Shown here piece after piece: positions 25,501 through 36,992 of a stretch of 64,000 bases of DNA. The stretch's first letter is position 1, and every line of letters starts with the position of its first letter. Position numbers and translations under genes: made by a program. The stretch lies in the NCBI GenBank assembly GCA_900312665.1, contig ONZQ02000004.1:2262693-2326692 (forward strand), in the 5' to 3' direction. The notes beneath the pieces are model-generated. The model made no database searches. It was not told where the DNA came from and was given only the letters and a program-made list of their open reading frames with translations. This DNA comes from Cephalotrichum gorgonifer (Eukaryota; Ascomycota; Sordariomycetes; Microascales; Microascaceae).

Positions 25501-26300
25501 AAACTTACTAAACCATCACTCAATCTTGCCCCTCCGTAACACCAGGGTCCCCGTTCCGATCCGCTCTGGCCGCATCTCTTTTTTTCCCCCAGAGTCATTA
25601 TCCGACAGCCTCCACTCCCCGCGCCGGGAAGCACGACTGTCGAGGTGCGTGAAAGAGAGGACATCGGAAGAAGGTACCAGGGAGGCCAACCCCGCAACCG
25701 ACACAAATCCACTCTGGTCATTGGCCGTCCTCGTACTCGTACGTACGTCCTGCTGCGCCTTGGTCGACCTGTTTCACGAGCGGGCAATCTCATCCGGGCC
25801 AAGGATCTTCGCCGACTCTGCTCTTGGGGGCATCATCCGCCCTCCGCCCGCCTCGTCGCAGCCATCGCGCGCAAGCTTCCGGGTCGAGCACCGCCGTCAA
25901 CGGCCCCACCCTTATACTATTCATTCATACTGCCCACCTGTTCCGGACCAATTACCACCACCCCTAGACGAAGACCGCACTGATCGTCTTGGTTCGCTCG
26001 TCGACGGACGACGACACAACCCCGCCCGCAAGCTTGCAGTTCCGACGCCGCCTCCACTCCTGTGCTCCGTACTCCGTCCTCGGGCCCGCAGCGGCGCCGA
26101 CGAACCAGGCGGCCGGGTAGCCTTGTCAATATCGCGACCGGATCCAACGCACACCCCCCCAAGGCCACCCGTCACCTGCAATTGCAGAGGCTGCCGCCGC
26201 AGGACTGCCTGGCGCCGTGCCCCAGACACGCCCGCCCCTCGGCACTCCTCTCGGGTCTGATGCCCCCGCGACTTGACGCACTCGGTGTTCCGCCGTGGCC
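19546..26300. other. 6.8-kb gene-poor interval between PDX1 and the Zn2Cys6 gene
   Basis: No gene could be supported here. 19546-20690 contains short AT-rich stretches after PDX1. 20691-21300 is a degenerate tandem repeat (separate entry). 21480-22700 has scattered open frames with random-looking translations. 22700-25300 is more AT-rich, with TACNNGTA motifs (for example near 22947, 24170 and 24588). From about 25350 to 26300 the plus strand becomes C/T- and GC-rich and resembles a long 5' leader and promoter of the regulator gene; a 292-codon frame there (25382..26260) looks fortuitous. I see no transposase, reverse transcriptase or terminal repeats. Confidence 0.55.
20691..21300 (+). repeat. 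Degenerate tandem repeat, unit about 130-175 bp
   Basis: Four diverged units begin with GATATCGG or a variant, at 20691, 20865, 21010 and 21140 (spacing 174, 145 and 130 bp). The first and last share GATATCGGATCCTGCCCT followed by (A/G)ACT(A/G)TATAGC. Other parts recur with drift: CACTCCG...TTCGG, ATGCCCC, TTTCGTAGCG, and GAGGGGCGG or GAGAGGCGG. Units differ by substitutions and indels, so the array is old. I see no open frame or promoter signature tied to the unit. Confidence 0.55.
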
Positions 26301-29300
26301 ATGACGCGCCCCAAGGTTCCCGACGACAAACGTCAGAGAACGGCGCAGGCCTGCATCACATGCAAGCGTCGGAAGCAGAAGGTAAGGAACCTCTCAACTG
26401 GCATTTGCATCTGTTATCCGTTTCGACTCTCCTCTACCTTTACATCCGCCCACACCTTCTGCTTGCCCCGCACTTTGCCCCTTTTCCATCTCCGTTTCGC
26501 AGAGGCCAACGTGAGGCGAGGTATCCTCCGTCGACCGCTAGAGCGGCCGAAGCCCACTCTTGTACCCACGGTTACGAGCTCATCTTCATCCGAGCTTATC
26601 ATCACACCGGGCGTTATTGGTCTTGACAGACCTACAGCCACCGCTTGACGCACTACGTGATTTATATTGTCGGATACCGCATATTGAAGTATCCAGGTAC
26701 ACCCTCCTCGCCGAAACACCCCCGCCCCCCTTCTTTCGTTCCTTCCCTTTCAACCTCTTCCCTGGCTTCACCATATCTCGCCTTCTACATATGCTCTAGG
26801 AGGGTAGATCCCTTCAGCTCCTGAGCTTCCATGTGAGGTTCAAGCCGGCATAAAGCAAGTGTTAGCGCATCATATTTCTTGGTTGTTTATATCTACCCGG
26901 CTGTGGTGGTGGCACGGAACGGGTCGTCACACAACCGCTCCCCGTCCGTGAAAAAGCCCTGCGCGGCGCTGCTCCGGTCACCCCCCTGTGGGACATGACC
27001 CCCCACTATCCTGCTCATCTTAGAACAGCTTCGACAGAGCTGTCTTCCCCGTGTCGATTCTCCCGCTTGCGGTGCCTCTTCGGAGTTTGGCCCTGGTTGT
27101 CTTCTAAGGAACGATTCATTCGAGTATCGATACTCATGATCCCATGCCTGAATCGTGCTTCTTTGTGTGCCGGTTTAGAATTGGCTCTGCCTCACGAAAT
27201 GAAGATCGTACGCTGATATTTCTAGTGTAATGGCGAACATCCATGCCAAGCCTGCAGCAAGCGGCGATCAGATTGCACGTATGACGCTAGGAGTCAGGTT
27301 GGACAATCTCGCCAGCAATCGCCAATCTCGCCGACGCTAAAGCGTGGGCACAGCCCAACGATTTCCATCAACGAGCCAGGTCGGTCGAGCAAGAAACCAG
27401 CCCTTGAACGGGATCCAGCCCTGAAAGGGGATACCAGCTATAACCCCCCCAAGAAGGAGGACCGCGAGCCACGGAACAACCGCCATGCCCTGTCGGGTAT
27501 CCCCAGACACTCTTCCGCCCAGGACATTGATGCGCATGACAGCACCGCGACTTCGGGCCAAGAAGAGGAGGCCGAAGTATATACCGAGACGAGGATGCTG
27601 CAAGCTCCTGACGGTCGACCAAGTAAATGGCCTCCCACACCGTTCCGCCCCATGGCTATCACTTGAAACCAGTGAGTGCTAACCGCTCAACTACCCACAG
27701 TATACCTCGGCGACTCTGCTACCCTTTCAGGGATACAGCTATTAAGGGCGATAGTGGAGAATGTATATGGGCCGTGCGACTTCACAACCGACCCTAGCCG
27801 CCACAAGATCATGGAACACAAGGTTGATCTGGCTGCCGGCGACGAACTTCCGGGCGTACTTCCTTCCCTTGAAGCGTCCAGCGCTCTCATCGAGGCATTC
27901 TTTACCAACGTTAGATGCAACCCCCCCTCCAGCCTCCTAATGTGACCACCACTGATAGCTGAGTCCTGCTATAGACACACGGTCTCTTGGATCTATTTAA
28001 TCGAGCCGATTTCGAAAGAGCCGCCGTGGCGAGTTTGAACGAGCCGTTCATCGCCAAGCCAAAACTCCTCTGCCTAATGTATCTCACCCTTGCCGTCGGT
28101 CTCGTTCTGGCGACGCCGCGGCCGACTAAAGAGCAAGAGATGGTTAGACGCCTCCGGGAATCGGAATTTGATGTTGCTGAAAACTTCTTCAGAAGTACCA
28201 GGCGGCTCGCGGATCCCATGACGATCCAGGAAAATGCCGACTTCTGGTCTGTGCAGATCCTGTGTTTAATGTCTGTATACATGCTGTCCATATCGCGCCG
28301 GAATGCCGCACACTCTTATCTAGGTAAGTCTCACGCCCTTTCCAGCCCGGCGCTCTTCTCGGTTGAGCAGAGCCGAGAGGGCCCCGCCCAATCTGAAGTC
28401 AGTCCTGAAATACCAACTTATTCCTGTGCTAGGAATGGCCATCCAATCGGCATTTACATTGGGGCTTCATCGAGGCAGGGAAACGAATGTAATATTCCCA
28501 CCTGACGAACAAGCCGTGCGGCGGAACGTCTGGAGGAGCCTCTTTGTCATGGACCGATTCCTTGCGGCTGCACTGGGTCGCCCGACAATGATTGCCGAGA
28601 ACCACTGCTCGCTTGATGCGCTGGAGCCCCCCAACGGGTCCGGCCCCATCATACCGTCGATCGCGTCTAGCCTCAGCGTTGCCGTCGAGATCGCCAAGGT
28701 CATGGGTCACATCCTGCAGAAGATATATTCTAGGAGGCGAGTGTCAGTGGCGCTGGGGCAGCAGTTCGCCGAGGACTGCAAGCGGGTTGAGAAGCTGCTT
28801 CGAGACGACCTGAACCCCCAACGGGCCATGGATCCTTTAACGCCACAGGACGAGGCGGTATCCATACTGCATCTGAGCTTATTCCATTACCATGCCGTCA
28901 TTCTCTATACCCGACCCTTCTTTCTCTTCCTTCTTAAGAAGGACCAGGTCGACGGCATGCCCCCTGGACGTTTTCATACGAGAATCCAGAGGTTCTCGAA
29001 GGCCTGTATCAAGTACTCCGCGCTCACAATCCGCCTTGTGTATGGGGCTTTTGAGGCCAAGTACCTACCTCGGCGGAACCCCTTCTTTACGTGAGTACAC
29101 CTCGACTTGCAATGCACTCGGCCACGGTCCGTCACTGGTGGTGGTGGTGGTGGCAGTAGGAGTATTATGGACTTGCTAACATGGACTATCCACTGAAGGC
29201 ACTTTCTTTTCGCCGCCTCGCTCATCATTCTCGGTAACGAGTTCGCCGGATTGCATCCTAATGCGGAGTACCAGACGCAGATATCGAGGGTGCTCGCCGT

Positions 29301-29979
29301 GACGACGTACTGCGCCGAAACCGATCCACAGGCCAACCGCCTCATGTTCATCCTAAAATCCTTCAGGGACGTGATTATCCAACGCCGGGCCCAATTAGAC
29401 CCAGATCAAGATGGATCCTTACTTCGCCCCCTCTCTCCGGTAGAAACACACAGCACTGTTCGGTCCATGTCAAGCGTGACGGGCCGGAACCCAAGTGATG
29501 CTGTGTTCTCCGACATCTCGCAGCCACGGACTAGTGTTTCCACGGCTGGCTCCGCCGTATTCACAGTCAACTCGAGGATCGGAGAAACATTCCAGGAGGC
29601 GGTTCCTATGGTGCCGGAGGCGGGTTTCCCGGTTGGATATATCAATGATGCGTCCCCCGGGAGCACCAATAGCTTCTCTCGGCCAACCACGGATGCGACG
29701 TCTGCAAAACGGGCAAGCGACATTAACACGCCCGTGGGGGATGAGGAGGTGTACCTGGGTAATTTGTGGCAGGGACCGCACGGCGACGCGGGGGCGATGC
29801 CGCTATTCCAGTCGCCCGCGGGGGCGCCGGCGAAGCTAGACAGGCTGGGCATGGGTTCGTTTGGGATATATTCCGTCTTCATTCACGGAACTAAGCCGGC
29901 AGTTCAGGAAGAGGCCGTTGGGGGGGCTGGTATTCCGGGGTCGCTGCAGTTGCTGCTGAACCCGGACGTACCGCGCTGA
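26301..29979 (+). CDS. Zn2Cys6 fungal transcription factor with fungal_trans domain
   Basis: Six exons: 26301..26381, 27226..27622, 27701..27909, 27975..28323, 28433..29090 and 29199..29979, giving 824 residues. All junctions keep the frame. The N-terminal zinc cluster has the classic spacing, with Cys18, 21, 28, 34, 37 and 44 (CX2CX6CX5CX2CX6C) and a basic KRRKQK loop, so it should bind DNA as a nuclear regulator. A Ser/Pro/charged linker follows. The fungal-specific middle homology region starts near IYLGDSATLSGIQLLRAIVE and includes GMAIQSAFTLGLHR, RRNVWRSLFVMDRFLAAALGR, and helical runs to about residue 600. The C-terminal tail is Ser/Thr/Pro-rich. The 844-bp first intron splits the zinc cluster between Lys27 and Cys28 and is much longer than the other four (65-109 bp). 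It converges on the adjacent intradiol dioxygenase gene; a regulatory link is possible but unproved. Targets unknown. Confidence 0.9.
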
Positions 29980-30465
29980 TGGGGAGTTGCTTGGTGGTTC
30001 ACGAGGCGTGAGGCGCGAGGTGTGAGATTGAGAGGAGTTTGGGTGGGATAATATCACGGCCGGGGGGGGGGGGTGGTTGTTGACTTTTATTTGAGATTCA
30101 TCATCGCCATGGTTTTACATAGGTATTATGGCGAGGGGTGTCAATGGCTCGGTATTTGGGGAACTTCTTGGTGGGAAAGCTTGGGCCATTGTACCTAAGT
30201 TTTTGGTTCCGTACTCCTGCATACCCTTGGCAGGTGCCAGTCTTCACGGTACCATTTTACTGGGCAATACCGGATGGGTTTGTATATATTGGCAATGATA
30301 TGATGTCGAGATGCCCTGGATATTATCCGCACATATATCTAATGCACCTCTGTCACATGTTGTTATGTATGTATCCCGGCCAGCCAGGATCTTCCATCTT
30401 CCCCGTACACTTCCCAAGTATGAACACTCCTCGATAACGCCGCTGCGCCGTTCTCGCCCACCCCA
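29980..30465. other. Convergent intergenic region
   Basis: This spacer lies between the 3' ends of the Zn2Cys6 gene (plus) and the dioxygenase gene (minus). It starts GC-rich, contains a run of about 11 G near 30062, and becomes AT-richer with TA-rich words that could serve 3'-end formation for both genes. No gene seen. Confidence 0.5.
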
Positions 30466-32115
30466 TCACGCCTCGGAAAGTACAAAGTCATACTCCAGCG
30501 TCCACCTGGCCTTTGGGTCCCCCTCCCTGGGTGCGAATCGCGCGACCAAGTCGCTCTTGACGGCGAAGACGGCGTCGTCGATCAGATACTTGCACTCGGC
30601 GTCGAAGACCTGCGTCGTCAGGGGCGCGTACCCCTCTGCGGAGATCTTGAGGTGGATGTGCGACGGGCGCCAGGGGTGCCTGTCCAGCAGCGCCAGGAGC
30701 CTGCCCGCCGGCCCGTCGTCGGGGATGGGGTAGGCCGTTGGGCGGAGGCAGTATAGCTCAAAGCGGCCATCGGTGTCCGTGAGGAAGCGGCCCCGGAGGT
30801 TGTAGTCCGGCTGGGAGGGGTCCTGCTGCTCGTAGAGGCCGTTGGGGGCGGAGTGCCAGACGTCCAGGAGGGCGTCGGGGACGGGGTCCCCGCGGGTGTC
30901 GAGGACGCGGCCGGAGAAGTGGGTGAGGGCGGAGTCGTAGGCCGGGGAGGAGGAGGGGGAGACGATGGAGGAGCCGAGGGGGAGGATGGGGGCGGAGGGG
31001 CGGTAGAAGGGGCCGAGGATGGCGGACGGGGTGGAGGCGGTGGGGTTCTGGAGGGAGGTGATCTCGTCGACGAGGGACTCGAGGCCCAGGATGCCGTGGA
31101 CGAGCGTGGTCTCGTTGCGTTTACTGTCAGACATTTTGCCCGCTTCGTTGATCTGGGTGGAGGGTGGTCAGTTCTAGTTTAGTAGGAGGGTGTAAGAAGA
31201 AGAGGAGGGAAGGGGAATAGGCAAACTCACAAAGTCGACGGCAAGCTCCCACTCCGGGGCGGTGAGGTTCACCTCCCGCACGAAGGCGTGGAGGTGGCGC
31301 ACGAGGGAGGGCATTATCTCTGCCAGGCGCGCGTTGGCGTTTGGGCCGGTGGCGGCCACGACGTGCTCTGTGTAGGCGTCGTTGTAGGCCGGGCTAAGCT
31401 TGGGCTTCGGCTTCGGGTGGGTGGGCACGTCGTTGGAGCCGGGGGCCGGCCCCGGATCCGGATTCGAGACGCCGGTGCTGGGAGCCTCCTCGTCCGGTGT
31501 GGCTTCTGGCTCCTGCTCCGAGTCGTCAGGGGTGTCTTCGCCGCCGTGGGTTAGGTCTGACACCGGGCTCGAGTCGTTGCGGTCGTAGGCCGGTTTCGAG
31601 CCGCTGAGGGTATAGGACGGTTCTGGCTCCGGGCTGCTCGAAGCATCGTTGGGGTCGTCGGCCGGGCTTCGCTCCCCCGAGAGCAGTATCTCCGCCAGGC
31701 GGGTATAGGTGTTTACGCCTGCACCGGGAGCCGCGGCACGGTCCACGTAGGCAGGGTCGTAGGCGGGCGCGGGCTCTGGTTCCGGATTTGAGCCGCTGCG
31801 CACTTCTTCATTGGGGTCACAGGCCGCCTTTCCTTCCGGCTTTGACGGCGCCTCTTCCTCCTGATGGGGTTGGGCGTTTAGTAGGCCGGTGGCGGCCATG
31901 GCGCAGCCGGTGTAGGTGGAGCGGTGCGAGCGAGTAAGGCCCGTGTGGTTGTGGGCGGGATTGCAAGTCGCCTCTAGCACCGGGTCTGCGGTGTTGGGAG
32001 CTTCGGCGGTGGTGGACCCCTCAGCGGTTTTGGTACGTGAAGCGACGGGGGCAGGGAGTAGGGAACAGGGGAGGCTGTTTCTCTGGAGAGAGGGGGGTTG
32101 TTGGCTTATATACAA
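30466..32115 (-). CDS. Intradiol ring-cleavage dioxygenase with repeat-derived N-terminal extension
   Basis: Exon 1 is 31231..32115 and exon 2 is 30466..31152, with a 78-bp intron; the product has 523 residues. The enzyme opens catechol-type rings between the two hydroxyls, using Fe(III). The dioxygenase N-terminal helical part (ARLAEIMPSLVRHLHAFVRE, 262-281, through LAVDF) is joined by splicing to INEAGKMSDSKRNET and the beta-sandwich core. The likely iron ligands are Tyr402, Tyr436 (TAYPIP), His460 and His462 (PSHIHL), and DVWHSAPNGLY is the expected loop. Family members normally start near AYTEHVVAATG. Here about 240 Pro/Glu/Asp-rich residues come first and contain diverged copies of that very segment. 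The start is uncertain: 32115 or 31899 (residue 73) are the only ATGs before residue 269. No secretion signal is evident. Substrate could be catechol, hydroxyquinol or another diol. Confidence 0.85.
31310..31920 (-). repeat. Imperfect coding repeats in the dioxygenase N-terminal extension
   Basis: Copy B (about 31310-31395) is the canonical dioxygenase segment PAYNDAYTEHVVAATG...ARLAEIM (residues 242-268). Copy A (about 31683-31765) reads PAYDPAYVDRAAAPG...TRLAEIL (117-145). A shorter copy C (about 31875-31920) reads STYTGCAMAATGLLNA (66-81). On the plus strand copies B and C share GGCCGGTGGCGGCCA exactly. All are in the same reading frame, so in-frame segmental duplication followed by divergence explains the extension. 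Confidence 0.6.
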
Positions 32116-33985
32116 CTGAGGCAGAGGGGGTGTTTTCCGGGTTCAGTCCAGGAGGTTATATTACTTGGTAGAGCAAGGTGGGATGCCAGATGCCAGGGAG
32201 CTTCGGTGTAAGCTATCGCCTAGCGTGGTGTTATAATAATAGAGGCGCAGAAATTAGGTTGGGATTTAAGTTTAACCATGGGACATTCGCCCTCACGGGT
32301 TTTTGGGTTTGGGTCTGACAGGTGAGAAAAGAAGGGTTCAATGAAAACATGTGTTGAGGTGGGTTTTCTTCCCAAGGGGAAGACGTTCTAATATCATTGA
32401 ATACAAGAAAGACTTGGCTTGCTTACCAGTATAGTCACATGGTTGATGGTTGTCATATATCAACATTTCTATATCCAAATAAATGCTTTTTCTTTCCTTC
32501 TTCATCCTGTGTTCCCAAGCGCGGAAAAGTCATTCGGGGTCTAGATCGACGGTATCGGGGACCAGTAAACGGACGAGAAGGGCCGACCTCGTGAGAATTA
32601 TCATAAATACTTTTTTTTCTTTTTGCTGAATGACGCCCCCCTTCTCCCCTTCTGCCAGCTTTGGTTGTAGTTGTGGTTGCGCATCGCGATGACAATCAGA
32701 GCTGATCCTTGCCTTGAACAAACTGTTCATACGACAAGGTGGCGCGATCTTCTTGCCTTGATTCGGTCGATCGCGGTACGAGGGCGGATTTGGTGCATAT
32801 TTCCAGCCGCCTTTGCGCTTTTCTCATCTGGGCCATTTCTTTTTGGGGAGGGGGGGGGGGTCGGTGTAACATGAGAGAATCCCAATCAGGAGGGCTGGAT
32901 ATTATATCCGGAGTACGAGGCGCTTTCCTTCGAGTACATACTGTACTTGGAGTACAAAGTGCAACAAGCAATTATGAGCTAACAGGGAGCTGGAGCTGGA
33001 AACGAACGAACGGCGGTCTAGTTAGTCCTCACGCGCCGTCATGGTCCTGTCTGAGTGTTTGGCTGCGGCCCCACTTGCCGGTTCCGTCGTCCCGCATGAA
33101 CCTGCATAACTCCGCGCGTGCCCGGAGGAAATGGAACGGGCTGAGCGACCTAAGAATACCTAAAACCTGGCTGTTGGGATTTTGGGGGGGCATCATGCTG
33201 GATTTTAATATTACCGACCGGACCGGACCCGATGGTACGGAGGCGCTAATGCTAATACTCGGAGCTCCACCCGAATTCCAAAGCATTTCTATTCTAATAC
33301 ATTATATACAAGTACGCGTGCGGATACTTATGTTTACCGGGTATAAAAATGGTCTCCATCCACGTATGCCCTTCCATTCGAACTTACAAGCTCTAACACG
33401 AGTATTAATACAAGAGTAATAGGCCGCTCAGAGATGGAAACTAAAGAAAAAAAGGGGGGGAGGGGGGCAGGAGAGCTGGAGCAAACCCTCGCCACCCCCA
33501 CACCCACCGCCATGGCGTAATTTTTAACCTTGATAGCTGGAAAGTGAAATCTGCACGTGGGTCATGGTTATGGTCGAAAGAAGAGACTACCTTTTTAGGG
33601 GAAGAGGCATGGAGACCGGGTGCATGGTGCCGACCACGCCGAAGATGCCGAAGATGCACCTAACTTACACAGAGACTTCAATCCTCGACGCATATGCCCG
33701 CCCGTACCCACGAGCTAGTCTTGTTTGTAGCAAGGGTGGACATCCCAACCCCACTTGGCAAGTCCTGAGGCCCACTCTCCCCTGTGCGCGAGTCAGCTCC
33801 TTTCCTCATCCGCTCGTCTTACTCGTAAAGTACTGATACCTGCTATGCACCGCGATTACTGGGAAGGAGAACGGCAAGACACGCTCTATTTACTATGCAA
33901 AAAAACTCTCTTCTATCCAAATCTCAGAACATCTGACCCCATGGAAAAGCCTCCGCCCTCCCTTCTTTGCCCCCTCGCCACTGCC
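32116..33985. other. Intergenic region upstream of the dioxygenase and downstream of the OPT gene
   Basis: Here lie the dioxygenase promoter (right of 32115) and the 3' flank of the OPT gene (left of 33986). The sequence is mixed, with a G-run near 32850-32860, TACNNGTA-like words near 32930-32950 and 33305, and a C/T-rich stretch before the OPT stop. The open frames have random-looking translations. No gene seen. Confidence 0.5.
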
Positions 33986-36900
33986 TTACCATGTCTCCGG
34001 CCCAAATGTCTCCCCCTCCTTAACCCTCATCTGCACAGCCTCCCCCTTAAAGTCCAACGTACTCGCCACAATATCATTCCCCCACCAGCTGGGCGCCTTG
34101 ATCCCGTTCAGCGTAAACGCGAAGAAGACCACCAGCGTCGCGAGCGCGAGCCCCAGGTCCAGCCCCGACGACGTGAGGAAGTTCAGCCGCGACCACCACG
34201 CCGGGTATCCCCTCCGTATGCGGTTCTGGAACACGTAGCCCACCGCGCCCCACGTGAGGTAGTTGAGCGGGCTGGCCGGCGGGATCATGCCCGCCCCGCC
34301 GAAGACGAGGGGCGCCATGATGTGCTTTATGGGCGAGCGGGGGTAGCGCTTGGAGAGGTAGTAGAGGACTATGGGGGTGAGGGCGCCGACGATGAAGAAG
34401 AAGAAGAGGCCCGAGTAGACCTGGCCTGGGGAGAACATGCGCGCGGGGCCGATGAGGCCCCATATTACCGAGGCTGTTTTCGGGTGGGTTAGTTGGCGGT
34501 CTAGAATATTTATAGTAACAGGGTGTCTTTTGTATGGGAGTGTGATGTGGGATGATGCTGTGTGTGTTTGTGTGTGTGTTGGAGGGGGCATACCAGCAAA
34601 GAAGACGCGGCCGCCCGGACAGGTGAACCTCTCGGGCTGCTCCAGCGTACACACCCCTTCTATACTCGACAGAGCGCCGTTGAGCACGATGATCTGTATG
34701 AAGCATGAGAGTGTGGTGGATACGACCTGCGCGAGGAACATGGTCCGCGGCGGGATCTTCATGTAATGGCCGAACTTGAGGTCCGACACGAAGTTGAGCG
34801 CCTGGGACATGGTGATGTACCCAAAGGTTTTGAATCTAGGAGCGCAGGTTAGCTCGACCACCATCCCCAAGTGGATAGTTCCAGGGCGGAGGGGACTTCA
34901 TTCGTACATCATGAGAGCCAGGGGACGCCCCGGCTGGATGTACCCGTAGACGAACTCGGTGAGCACGTTCAGGCCGATCTGGTTGTTCGTGATGGCCTGG
35001 ATGATGCCTATGGGCAGCGAGAAGAAGAAGGAGATGAAGACGGCGAGGAGGAACGCCCACCACGTGAGGTTCGTCTGGTACGCGAGCACGGTGTAGAATC
35101 CCATCGCAAGCATCTAAAGCGGAACGATCAAGGCGTAAGTACAAAGAGCATTCCCGGATCTCTGGAATAGCACAATACGGGGAGGGGGAGGGGTGGAAAC
35201 CCCAAAACTTACGAGCACGAAGAGGGTCATGTACCACCAGCCCGGGGCCTCGGGATACTTCTGCATCATCTTCATGTGCACGTCCGGCTTTTCGCGCGTG
35301 CTATGCCTATACTGCCGCAGGATGTGGTCTCCGTTGTGCAGGTAGGTATACACGACGAGCGACGCGATGGCGGCGAAGGAGAGCCCGTAGGACATGGCGA
35401 AGGTCGTGCTGATGAAGAGCGGGGAGTAGTCGGCGTAGGCCTGGGCGTCGAGCGTGAAGTTGGCGCTCAGGATGCGCGACGTGTTGTAGCGGGCCCCGGT
35501 GTTGTCGTAGGTGCTGGCGTCGCTCATGGGGAGGTACTGCGAGTACCAGGCGCCCGTGTAGTGGAAGAATGAGGCACCTACGATGTAGAAGAGGACGACG
35601 CCGATGAGGGTGTTTGCGATTGCGTGCCTGTGTATGTTAGTCGTGGAACTGCCAAAGGACCCCTGCCTACTTTTGTGTTTTATCCTTTATCTTTATACGC
35701 GGAGGGGTGGTGGGAGGCGGGTGACATACCACGGGGGAATGAGAGGCGACCCTACGAATCCCGCTACCTGGGTCCAGTCAAAGGTGATGGGAAGGATGGA
35801 TAGTCCCGTCACCCCGCCGAACAGCTGGTTTACGATGACGTTATCCGGCGCGAGCCAGGTGGGGAAGGCGAAGACGCTCAGGAACTGGGCGAAGAAGCCC
35901 GGGATGAAGAAGTACAGGAACGAGGCGAGCGTCACCAGCCCGAACCACCTGTACCGGGGCATCTTGCCGCCGAGGACGGTGGGGTCGGGCCGGTCACTCT
36001 GCTCGTACATGGCGTTCATGAGGGTCACGGATACCAGTGTGCCGGGCCAGATCATCGACGCCGGATATACTAGCCGACGGGGTTAGCAAACGGGGGTGGA
36101 AAGGTTGGGGGGGTGGGGAAGAATATCCATTCTCCCATCTCAGCCAGGTGGGCTTGTATATGAGTGAAGAGCGAAGGCTACGAGTGAGGAACTTACCGAG
36201 GAACTTCCTCATGATACCCGCGATGCCGTAGCCTAGCGACTGCGTCGAGATGGTGAGCATCAGCTGGAACGGGATCCCAAAGTCCTGCTTGTAGAAGACG
36301 AGCTGCGCGAGGATGATATCCGTGGCGTACGCGACGCCGAACGACACGCTCGCCATGACGACGATGATGCCGTGCTCCTTGGCGTTGAAGGGCCCCGGGT
36401 TCAGCGACCAGCGGTGCCCGAACGTCACGAACTGCCGCCGGGGCATCACGAGGGCCCAGCCGTGGCCGAGCGGCCAGGCGACGATCTGCGCGATGAGGGC
36501 GCCGATGCCGATGGAGGGCTGGCGGAGGGAGAAGAGCGTGTTCATGGAGGCGCCGACGACCACCAGCCCCAGGCCGATGACCCACGCGCGGACGGTGTTG
36601 CAGGGGAGGTCCCGGTCGTAGTTCCGTACGGCGGCGCGGACCTCGGCGTAGGGGGAGTCTTCCTCCTCTTCCCCCTCGGCTTCGTCTCCGGAGCCGTCGC
36701 CCCTGACGACCAGCGGCTTTAGTTCGATGCCGTCGTCTGAGCCCGCGGACGATAGGCGGCCGGTGATGGGGTCGAGCAGGTGCTCGTGCTCAGAGTTGTC
36801 CTCCTCGTCGCTGTGGACGTCGAGGCGGTCCCAGCCGGACACGCGTGGCTTCAGGTCATCGTCCGGGTCGGCTCGCTTCTTGGAGGCGCGGCCAGGGGTG

Positions 36901-36992
36901 GCGGATGATGTGAGTGCCGGGCTGGTGTCTTCGGCCAGGGTGCTGGATCCGGAGGCCGTGCCGGATGAGGTGCCGTCCCGGGGGCGGGACAT
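33986..36992 (-). CDS. OPT family oligopeptide transporter
   Basis: Six exons on the minus strand: 36197..36992, 35730..36069, 35213..35627, 34908..35113, 34594..34835 and 33986..34473. All phases agree and the product has 828 residues. OPT proteins are proton-coupled transporters of small peptides, glutathione derivatives or metal chelates, located in the plasma membrane or vacuole. About 120 acidic/Ser-rich residues form a cytosolic N-terminus. Then come many membrane helices. Family marks are NPGPFNAKEH (198-207), FLVYPASMIWPGTLV at the exon 1/2 joint, WAFLLAVFISFFFSLPIG, and KIPPR (612-616) in FGHYMKIPPRTMFLAQ. The C-terminal part (SPLNYLTWGAVGYVFQ, AWWSRLNFLTSSGLD) is also typical. Length fits the family (about 800-900). 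I cannot tell substrate or membrane from sequence. Confidence 0.93.

Noticed and set aside
25382..26260. 292-codon plus-strand frame before the Zn2Cys6 gene
   Set aside because: Pro/Arg/Ser-rich with no recognisable feature; the region reads better as the regulator's leader and promoter.
19546..26300. RIP-mutated transposon relics
   Set aside because: I looked for transposase or reverse-transcriptase fragments, terminal repeats and extreme TpA-rich DNA and saw none clear enough to report.
28363..28432. In-frame upstream extension of exon 5 of the Zn2Cys6 gene
   Set aside because: The frame is open upstream of 28433, but the 28323/28433 join gives SYLGMAIQSAFTLGLHR, which matches the fungal_trans pattern.
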